The position numbers and the translations under genes were made by a program. From Baffinella frigidus (Eukaryota; Cryptophyceae; Cryptomonadales; Baffinellaceae): a stretch of 10,005 bases of DNA. Positions 5,148-9,968 of the stretch are shown piece by piece. Location: contig MU646372.1 of NCBI GenBank assembly GCA_026770585.1, positions 899,316 to 909,320 of the forward strand, read 5' to 3'. The notes under the pieces were generated by a model that saw nothing but the letters and a program-made list of their open reading frames with translations, was not told the origin of the DNA and did no database searches. Within the stretch, counting starts at the first letter, position 1; the number at the start of each line of letters is the position of its first letter.

Positions 5148-5322
5148 TAAAGCGCTGTGCAGAGAAGTTGGCCACGGGAAATAATGGGAAATCGAGAAAT
5201 TGGAGCCATTTTGGCAACTGTTGAGAAATTCATGGTACCAAATTTCTCAAAAGTGGACGAAATGGCTCCAATTTTCCCATTTTCCCATTTTCCGGTGGCC
5301 AACTTCGCTGCACAGCGCTCTA
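5148..5322. mobile_element. Fold-back element with TA target duplication
   Basis: Arms begin TAAAGCGCTGTGCAGAGAAG and, from the other end, TAGAGCGCTGTGCAGCGAAG, both followed by TTGGCCAC. They continue through GGGAAAAT and AATTGGAGCCATTT to a centre at GGTACC (5234-5239). TA lies at both ends (5148-5149, 5321-5322). 175 bp, no coding capacity, MITE-like. Confidence 0.8.
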
Positions 5323-5339
5323 TTGGACGAAGGTGACCA

Positions 5340-5360
5340 CATATTTCCGACGGAAATATG
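5340..5360. repeat. Perfect 10-bp-arm palindrome
   Basis: CATATTTCCG-A-CGGAAATATG, perfect arms around a single base. It stands alone 18 bp after the fold-back element and upstream of the + strand exon candidate; it could be a protein-binding site or an element relic. Confidence 0.8.
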
Positions 5361-5460
5361 CCCCCTTGTGCAAATCATGATCCGGACAAACAGTCAACCC
5401 TCTGGGCAACCAATCACCCCAAATCGTGGGCTAAGCAAATAATCAACCTTTCTCTCTTAG

Positions 5461-5552
5461 GCGGGCGTGTGGGGGGACACAGAGCAGCCACTTGGGCCTT
5501 GGATGATGCGTCCATCTCAACGATTCTGGTACAAAATGCAACTCATTTCAGG
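5461..5552 (+). CDS. Candidate internal exon (30 codons) with strong splice sites, unidentified
   Basis: On the + strand a classical acceptor, CTAAG...TTTCTCTCTTAG ending at 5460, is followed by 92 nt open in one frame and then CAGGGTAAGG with GT at 5553, a near-consensus donor. The peptide is rich in aromatic and basic residues and contains GPWMMRPSQRFWYKMQL. It is the best-spliced-looking exon in the window and one of few on the + strand. The downstream intron would begin with the perfect TTTAGGG run. I do not recognise the family, and no partner exon in phase was found within the window. Confidence 0.5.
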
Positions 5553-5567
5553 GTAAGGGGCTTCGGG

Positions 5568-5630
5568 TTTAGGGTTTAGGGTTTAGGGTTTAGGGTTTAG
5601 GGTTTAGGGTTTAGGGTTTAGGGTTTAGGG
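5568..5630. repeat. Nine perfect tandem TTTAGGG units
   Basis: Exactly nine uninterrupted TTTAGGG units, then TTTGGGG. This is the longest perfect run and the best evidence for the canonical telomere repeat of the organism. Its perfection suggests recent addition compared with the decayed blocks. Confidence 0.97.
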
Positions 5631-5697
5631 TTTGGGGCTTGCCCCGGGAGAGGGGCGTCGGAAAAGAACGTGACTACCTTAGTCCAATGCCGAATGC

Positions 5698-5894
5698 TAG
5701 AGCGGTTTTCGCATCTGTCGGCCACCAACCGATATGAAATTTATGAACAAGGGCTCCAATTCCGGCCACTTTTGGCATTTTTATCACAAAATAAAACTCT
5801 AAAACTTCAGAATCACGCCAAAAGTTGCCGGAATTGGAGCCCTTGTTCATATTTTCATGTCGGTGAGTGGCCGACAGATGAGAAAACCGCTCTA
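5698..5894. mobile_element. 197-bp TA-flanked fold-back element, copy 1
   Basis: Termini TAGAGCGGTTTTCGCATCTG and, from the other end, TAGAGCGGTTTTCTCATCTG, then TCGGCCAC on both arms. Inner arms share ACAAGGGCTCCAATTCCGGC and ACTTTTGGC. Base for base identical to 9274-9470. TA at both ends fits a Tc1/mariner-derived (Stowaway-like) element. It contains no transposase, but one frame on each strand is open right through it. Confidence 0.9.
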
Positions 5895-6034
5895 ACCCTA
5901 CCGTATTCCCACACCCCTTACTAAATCGTGTGTGGTTATGTTTGGGGGGAGCGCACTTCCTCTGATAATCAAGGGGCTGCGCACACAATCGAATCCGCAA
6001 ACAACCAACCCTCGGCATCGGGAAGGCGGGTAGA
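5895..6034 (-). pseudogene. Coding-like segment downstream of a fold-back insertion
   Basis: Minus strand. If the element at 6035-6182 and one copy of the flanking 10-bp repeat are removed, the frame from 6256 (below) continues open through this segment to a TAG near 5904-5902, about 46 further codons. A second minus frame (MKSTRLPDAEGWLFADSIV, from 6040) is also protein-like. Neither is recognised. Confidence 0.3.
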
Positions 6035-6182
6035 TTTCATAGGGAAACGGTTTTAATTTTAAAAATTCTGGCAATGAAATTTACTACACACAATGAGTTT
6101 TACTAGTAATATTAAAGCATTCGTGTAGTAATTTTCATTGAATCCAATGGTTTAAAATTAAAACCGTTTCCGCATTAGATTG
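6035..6182. mobile_element. Fold-back element, family D/TACTACAC, with 10-bp flanking duplication
   Basis: Inverted arms (G/C)GGAAACGGTTTTAATTTTAAA, then CAATGAAA(A)TTACTACAC, around an AGTTTTACTAGTAATATTAA centre. GGCGGGTAGA lies directly outside on both sides (6025-6034 and 6183-6192), a likely 10-bp target site duplication of the kind made by Mutator-like transposases (9-11 bp). The core is related to 7210-7297. No coding capacity. Confidence 0.65.
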
Positions 6183-6192
6183 GGCGGGTAGA

Positions 6193-6256
6193 GCGGGGAT
6201 CGCACCTCCTCCGACATGGCGATCATACCGCGCTCCCTCGGGCAGATTGAGAGAGC
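6193..6256 (-). pseudogene. Candidate exon start interrupted by the fold-back insertion
   Basis: On the minus strand AACCAG (AG at 6258-6257) is followed by ALSICPRERGMIAMSEEVRS, then PLYPP, where the 6035-6182 element interrupts. Codons end mostly in G or C. Protein family unknown. Upstream is telomere-like C-rich sequence acting as a possible pyrimidine tract. Confidence 0.4.
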
Positions 6257-6261
6257 CTGGT

Positions 6262-6337
6262 TGAGGGTTGAGGGTTAGGGTTTAGGGTTTAGGGATTAGG
6301 GTTTGGGTGTGGGGGCTCGGGTTTAGGGTCTAGGGTC

Positions 6338-6375
<38 letters not shown>

Positions 6376-6480
6376 GGTTGCGGGTTGCGGGTTAAGGGTT
6401 GAGGGTTGCGGGTTGAGGGTTGAGGGTTGAGGGTGTGGAGGTGGGTGTGGGGTTTCGGGTTTCGTGTTTGGGGATTTGGG
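6262..6480. repeat. TTGAGGG / TTTAGGG / TTGCGGG mixed array
   Basis: Begins with TTGAGGG and TTTAGGG units, contains a non-repeat patch near 6303-6325, then runs of TTGAGGG (about 6342-6380) and TTGCGGG. Same + orientation as most blocks. Confidence 0.9.
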
Positions 6481-6790
6481 TTGAGGGGTTGAGGGGTTGG
6501 GGATTGGGGTTGAGGGGTTGAGGGGTTGAGGGGTTGAGGGGTTGAGGGGTTGAGGGGTTGAGGGGTTGAGGGGTTGAGGGGTTGAGGGGTTGAGGGGTTG
6601 AGGGGTTGAGGGGTTGAGGGGTTGAGGGGTTGAGGGGTTGAGGGTTTGGGGATTGGGGTTGAGGGGTTGAGGGGTTGAGGGGTTGAGGGGTTGGGGATTG
6701 GGGTTGAGGGGTTGAGGGGTTGAGGGGTTGGGGATTGGGGTTGAGGGGTTGAGGGGTTGAGGGGTTGAGGGGTTGAGGGTTTGGGGATTA
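6481..6790. repeat. TTGAGGGG 8-mer array with higher-order structure
   Basis: Period changes here from 7 to 8. TTGAGGGG is repeated 16 times (6510-6637), then 4 (6659-6690), 3 (6704-6727) and 4 times (6741-6772), 27 in all. The groups are separated by TTGGGGATTGGGG-type spacers at 6497-6509, 6645-6658, 6691-6703 and 6728-6740. This shows amplification of a compound unit and not simple decay. Confidence 0.95.
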
Positions 6791-6893
6791 GGGTTTGGGG
6801 TTTGAGGCGGAGGGGGCGGGCTTTGAAAGCTTAGGGATTGGGGTTTGGGGTTTAGAGTTCAGGGTTTAGGGTTTTGGGGTTTAGGGTTTGGGG
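6791..6893. repeat. Telomere-like block
   Basis: TTTGGGG, TTTAGGG and related units with a GGCGGAGGGGGCGGGC patch at 6808-6820. Confidence 0.85.
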
Positions 6894-6938
6894 CAGAGAG
6901 AGGGGGGCCTCGAGGGAGCAGAGGGGCTTGCAGTAGTC
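6894..6938 (-). pseudogene. Exon fragment with DYCKPL motif
   Basis: Minus strand: ATCCAG (AG at 6940-6939) followed by DYCKPLCSLEAPLSLP and then CCCAAACCCTAAACCC repeat. It matches DYCEPLFSFEVVSL encoded at 7474-7433 with mostly conservative or silent changes. The first residue follows directly after the AG, so an acceptor may have formed or been kept at the boundary. Truncated; protein unknown. Confidence 0.5.
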
Positions 6939-6987
6939 CTGGATTTTAGGGGTTTAGGGTTCAGGGTGTGGGGTTTGGGGCAGAGGG
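6939..6987. repeat. Short telomere-like block
   Basis: TTTAGGG, TTCAGGG, TGTGGGG units leading to the fold-back element at 6988. Confidence 0.8.
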
Positions 6988-7168
6988 CCACACGAGGCTA
7001 TCCATACAAACATAATAAAAGGACATTTTTAAAAAATGTGGGGGAATGATCACGTTTCCGCCCGCTCAGCGGGCGAAAACGTGATCATTTGCTGACTTTT
7101 GGCGTGTTTCCTGGGCAACAATCCAATGATTGACTTATCAATCTGTTCGCATGGATAGCCTTGTGTGG
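6988..7168. mobile_element. Fold-back element, family B copy 2, with inner perfect-like hairpin
   Basis: Terminal inverted repeats CCACACGAGGCTATCCAT and CCACACAAGGCTATCCAT (18 bp, one mismatch). Inside, AATGATCACGTTTCCGCCCGCT pairs with its complement across 7045-7089 with one mismatch and almost no loop, and ACATTTTTAAAAAATGT (7023-7039) is a small palindrome. ACTTTTGGCGTGTTTCC (7097-7113) is shared with 4169-4185. Same terminus as 881-1044 but a different interior. Confidence 0.75.
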
Positions 7169-7198
7169 GGAGAGGCCTCTAATCTCAAAGAATCATTA

Positions 7199-7308
7199 TT
7201 TGAAAGGGTTGCTGTCAACGAAATTTAGTACACAATCTGATCATATTAGTAATAGTAGAGCATTTGTGTACTAAATTTCGTTAGCGAGAAGCGCGTTTTT
7301 GAAAGGGT
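7199..7308. mobile_element. Fold-back element flanked by 11-bp direct repeats
   Basis: TTTGAAAGGGT occurs at 7199-7209 and 7298-7308. Between them the arms AACGAAATTTAGTACACAA and complement enclose CTGATCATATTAGTAATAGTAGAG. The core parallels the element at 6035-6182, which also has a 10-bp flanking repeat. Together they indicate a Mutator-like MITE family. The few bases between duplication and arm do not pair, so the exact ends are uncertain. Confidence 0.65.
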
Positions 7309-7336
7309 ACTCTGAGATGGGTTTTGGTGAATACAT

Positions 7337-7519
7337 CTATCGCATGCCCGACCGAGCAAGCGACATCGATAGAGGAGCAGAAAAGGAGGCGCGCTCGATT
7401 CTGGGGGGGGGGGGCAAAGAAAAATCTTTCAGCCCCAGTGAGACGACCTCGAAGGAAAAGAGAGGCTCGCAGTAGTCACGAAGACGCACTGATGTTCGTT
7501 CGATCACCGCAGCTTCCAC
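7337..7519 (-). pseudogene. Exon-like frame with DYCEPL motif
   Basis: Minus strand: CCCCAAACCAAG (acceptor AG at 7521-7520) leads into VEAAVIERTSVRLRDYCEPL and FSFEVVSLGLKDFSLP, then a run of C (7419-7408) encoding prolines and ending in CAG, itself a good acceptor. The first part is convincingly protein-like and related to 6938-6894. The part after the C run (RIERASFSAPLSM...) may be a separate exon or unrelated. The frame ends at TAG near 7337. Protein unknown. Confidence 0.45.
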
Positions 7520-7522
7520 CTT

Positions 7523-7636
7523 GGTTTGGGGTTGAGGGGTTGGGGTTGAGGGTTTAGGGTTTGGGGTTAAGGGTTTAGGGTTCAGGGTTCAGGGTTTAGG
7601 GTTGAGGGTTTAGAGTGTGTTTGGTTTTGGTGACTG
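7523..7636. repeat. Telomere-like block
   Basis: TTGAGGGG, TTTAGGG, TTTGGGG, TTCAGGG units on +, ending in TGTGTTTGG. Confidence 0.9.
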
Positions 7637-8034
7637 GGTGTGTGAGGTGTGTGAGGTTTTTCGGTTGATCTGAACACCGACGAGAGTGGAGAAGGCTGGC
7701 CAGAGGGTTATTTGAAATCCCCTCAAAGTTCGCTGTGTGGGGGAGGCCGAGTCCTCGAATTCAGCGTGATGGTGTGTGGTGGTGGTGGGTCGACCTGGAG
7801 ACCGACGAGTGTGGAGAAGGCAGGCCAGAGGTTCGACTTGGTGAATGGGTGTGTGAGGTGTGTGAGGTTTTTCGGTTGATCTGAACACCGACGAGGGTGG
7901 AGAAGCCATAAACCCGTCAAGGGTTTATGGTTAGGGTTTATGGTGTTGGGTTTAAGGTTTAGGGTGTGTGGTGGTGGTGGGTCGACCTGAACGCCGACGA
8001 GGGTCGAGAAGGCTGGCCAGAGGTTCGACTTCCG
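7637..8034 (-). repeat. Four-copy repeat carrying a 12-codon minus-strand unit (LWPAFSTLVGVQ)
   Basis: Complete units lie at 7670-7705, 7795-7830 and 7987-8022, with a truncated one at 7881-7906. In the minus frame the complete ones read LWPAFSTLVG(V/L)Q, followed by VDPPPPHT (two copies) or INRKTSHTSHT (two copies). Differences fall mainly at third codon positions (CCA/CCT, TCG/TCC, ACC/ACA/ACT, GGC/GGT), so the unit derives from coding sequence on this strand. Two copies are preceded by AAGTCGAAC. CAG followed by GTCGAC could be a donor. TGTGAGGTGTGTGAGG accompanies the INRKT-type copies. Telomere-like sequence lies among them (7917-7968). The protein is not recognised. Confidence 0.6.
7906..7930. 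repeat. Head-to-head telomere-like inverted repeat
   Basis: CCATAAACCC, loop GTCAA, GGGTTTATGG: a perfect 10-bp stem. It sits where the third LWPAFSTLVG unit is cut, so the truncation point is a junction of oppositely oriented telomere-like repeats. Confidence 0.8.
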
Positions 8035-8271
8035 CGTCAGCCCTGCCGCCCAGGGGTTGGGAGTTAGGGAAGAGCCCTGCACAGAGACAACCGAAACACA
8101 TGCCTGTCCTCTCACTCGTCCTCGCCATCTCGCGCTCTCGCTCTCGCTCGCGCTCTCTCGCTCTCTCCCTTTCTCTCTCTCTCTCTCTCGCCCTAACTCT
8201 CTCTCCCTGGCTCTCTCTCTCTCTCTCTCGCCCTCTCTCTCTAGCGTCATCCCTGCCGCCCAGGGGTTAGG
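8035..8271. repeat. CT-rich block bounded by a 27-bp direct repeat
   Basis: CGTCAGCCCTGCCGCCCAGG and following GGTTGGG at 8035-8061 recurs as CGTCATCCCTGCCGCCCAGG with GGTTAGG at 8245-8271. The sequence between begins GAGCCCTGCACAGAGACA and then becomes (CT)n from about 8113 to 8243. A related unit, GAGCCCTGCCGAGAGACAG, starts at 8418 and 8580, so this is part of a larger tandem duplication. The minus frame across the end of this block joins to the LWPAFSTLVG frame. Confidence 0.7.
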
Positions 8272-8451
8272 CTTCGGTTAGGGGTTACTTCTTCTCTTCT
8301 TTATTACTCTCGATACAGGTCCTAAATGAGGCCCTTGAGCCTTGAGTTGAGTGATACAAATGTTAGGGCTTAGGGGTCGGTCAGATAGGGGTTAGGGGTC
8401 AGTTAGTTGGGGTTATGAGCCCTGCCGAGAGACAGCAGAAGGCCAGCGTGA
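8272..8451. other. Spacer with scattered GGGGTTAGGG-type units
   Basis: GGTTAGGGGTTA, TTAGGGCTTAGGGG and GGGGTTAGGGGTCAG units are mixed with unique sequence; no gene is supported. Confidence 0.5.
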
Positions 8452-8526
8452 GAGTGTGTGTGTGTGTGTGTGTGTCTGAGAGTGCGAGAGAGAGAGAGAG
8501 AGTGTGTGTCTGAGAGTGCGAGAGAG

Positions 8527-8564
<38 letters not shown>

Positions 8565-8566
8565 CA
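8452..8566. repeat. GT and GA microsatellite
   Basis: (GT) about 12 units at 8453-8475, then GAGAGAGAG tracts alternating with GTGTGTGTC. Purine-rich on +. It faces a complementary CT tract 70 bp further on. Confidence 0.95.
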
Positions 8567-8635
8567 ACGGGTTAGTGGGGAGCCCTGCCGAGAGACAGGG
8601 CTTTTTTTTTTCTCGGAACGCGCCGCATGCCTCTC

Positions 8636-8811
8636 CTCTCGCTCGCCCTCGCCATCGCTGGCTCTCGCTCGCGCTCTCTCGCTCTCTCTCTCTCTCTCTC
8701 CCTCTCTCTCTCGCCCTGGCTCTCTCTCGCTCTCTCTCTCTCTCTCTCGCCCTGGCTCTCTCTCGCCCTCTCTCTCTCGCCCTCTCTCTCTCGCCCTCTC
8801 TCTCTCTCGCT
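8636..8811. repeat. CT microsatellite with CTCGCCCT interruptions
   Basis: CTCTCTCTCGCCCTGGCTCT-type units. The head CCTCTCCTCTCGCTCGCCCT and CGCCATCGC corresponds to CCTGTCCTCTCACTCGTCCT and CGCCATCTC at 8103-8131, showing duplication of a 500-bp scale unit. Open frames in this tract are low-complexity artefacts. Confidence 0.95.
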
Positions 8812-8880
8812 ACCAAGCAACACGCCTGGTTGCCACCGCGTGACACGCTGCCAGAGCGGTGTTCGCACCTTTTGGACACG

Positions 8881-9007
8881 ACAACAAGATGTGATTGTTT
8901 CAGAACGAAGTGTGACTAATTTAGAATAAAATGTGACAATTTTAGAACAAAGTGTGACTATTTCAGAACAAAATGTGACTCTTTTAGAACCAAAATGAGA
9001 CTATTTC
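8881..9007. repeat. Six tandem copies of a 21-bp unit
   Basis: Unit consensus AGAACAAAATGTGACTATTT(T/C), starting at 8881, 8902, 8923, 8944, 8965 and 8986. The last copy is 22 bp. Every copy keeps a (G/A)TGTGA-like core except the last, which has ATGAGA. AT-rich and unlike any other repeat in the window. It may be a minisatellite or a clustered binding site. Confidence 0.9.
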
Positions 9008-9049
9008 CCACCTTGCTGGTTTGCATAGAGCAGTGTTCTGTTGGCCACG

Positions 9050-9127
9050 AGAACAATGAAACAATTGCAAACGTTGACGGGTGAGCGCCAGCATCGTCAA
9101 CGTGTGGCGGTGTTTCATTCTGGTTCT
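9050..9127. repeat. Imperfect inverted repeat
   Basis: AGAACAATGAAACA against AGAACCAGAATGAAACA at the outside, and ACGTTGACG against CGTCAACGT inside (about 9070-9103). Possibly a small fold-back element; no target duplication seen. Confidence 0.5.
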
Positions 9128-9273
9128 AACTAAAACACCAAAAGGTTATTCCGATTTATTTGTTATTGATAGAACCAATGTAAGAAGAAAAGCGGATTTA
9201 ACGCAAAGATATACAGCAAACGAATTGTATATAGGAGATAGAAGGGCAATCGTTGGGTTGCGCGGCAGACAGG
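9128..9273 (+). pseudogene. AT-rich open segment of foreign composition
   Basis: A + frame (starting GTG at 9081 and running to a TAA at about 9624) passes through here as KTPKGYSDLFVIDRTNVRRK, ADLTQRYTANELYIGDRRAI, VGLRGRQ. This stretch is clearly AT-rich and uses A/T-ending codons, unlike the GC-ending codons of the other islands. That suggests a different source such as organellar or acquired DNA. I do not recognise the protein. The 197-bp element at 9274 is inserted in this frame and adds exactly 65 codons without a stop. Confidence 0.35.
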
Positions 9274-9470
9274 TAGAGCGGTTTTCGCATCTGTCGGCCA
9301 CCAACCGATATGAAATTTATGAACAAGGGCTCCAATTCCGGCCACTTTTGGCATTTTTATCACAAAATAAAACTCTAAAACTTCAGAATCACGCCAAAAG
9401 TTGCCGGAATTGGAGCCCTTGTTCATATTTTCATGTCGGTGAGTGGCCGACAGATGAGAAAACCGCTCTA
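9274..9470. mobile_element. 197-bp TA-flanked fold-back element, copy 2
   Basis: Identical to 5698-5894 in sequence and orientation, with different flanks (ACAGG before, CGAAAAAAAC after). Identity over 197 bp against such different surroundings shows recent movement or recent segmental copying limited to the element. TA at both ends. Confidence 0.92.
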
Positions 9471-9664
9471 CGAAAAAAACTACAGCCCTCCTCGCGCCAA
9501 TCGAGAAATGAGACGCGTTTCTCCTCGTCCTACCGCGCCAGATTCCTGGAAGGTGTTGCCAAAAGTCAATTTCCCCTGAAGGCAGTGGTTTTCAAAAGTC
9601 AAATACCGTATCCACATACGGTTTAAAAAAATCAACACCCTGCTCCACTCTGGCGTGGTAGGGT
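9471..9664. other. Spacer, no supported gene
   Basis: Follows the element. The + frame continues to about 9626. ACCGTATCCACATACGGT at 9605-9622 is a small hairpin and GTTGCCAAAAGTCAA at 9555-9569 is related to the CACGCCAAAAGT motif of the fold-backs. Confidence 0.4.
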
Positions 9665-9898
9665 CTACCGTAGTCCTACTCCGCTGGTTCGCGAGAGGGC
9701 GTCGGCTGGAGCAGCAATGACAGGGCCGAGGCGGTCAGGGTTCAGGGTTGAGGGGTTATAGCCTGGCGGGCTTTCCCCCCCGAGGGGGTCGATTTCGGGC
9801 GACGCCTCGTAGAGCGTTTGCGGAAATTGTTGTCCGTATTGGACACTCCCCTGGTTCGCAAACCACGCTGCTTCCGCGGGTTTCCCGACCAACGGCAC
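9665..9898 (-). CDS. Unidentified minus-strand open frame (up to 77 codons)
   Basis: The minus frame is open from the CT microsatellite (9900) to TAG at 9667-9665. It reads LVGKPAEAAWFANQGSVQYG, QQFPQTLYEASPEIDPLGGE, SPPGYNPSTLNPD, then RLGPVIAAPADALSRTSG. It is rich in P, G, A and Q, as in a disordered linker. The part YNPSTLNPD is encoded by CCCTCAACCCTGAACCC, a telomere-like insert that keeps the frame. It has no ATG near the 5' end (GTG at 9898), so it would be an internal or last exon. No domain recognised. The + frame across the same DNA is less protein-like. Confidence 0.4.
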   Translation of the reverse strand: MPLVGKPAEAAWFANQGSVQYGQQFPQTLYEASPEIDPLGGESPPGYNPSTLNPDRLGPVIAAPADALSRTSGVGLR

Positions 9899-9899
9899 A

Positions 9900-9968
9900 C
9901 GAGAGAGAGAGAGAGGGAGGGAGAGAGAGGGAGAGAGAGAGATAGATAGATAGATAGATAGATAGAGA

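Noticed and set aside
4595-5150. Open frames of 180 codons on + with GFRVAGCGFQVSG-type repeats
   Set aside because: They come from the TTTCGGG/TTGCGGG array, which is stop-free in all three + frames; the supported coding islands inside it are on the minus strand.
8057-8919. Long open frames of Ser/Leu or Arg/Glu repeats on both strands
   Set aside because: They are translations of CT/GA microsatellites, open in several frames at once, with no non-repetitive domain.
8881-9007. CRISPR array
   Set aside because: Units are contiguous 21-mers without unique spacers, in a eukaryotic context.
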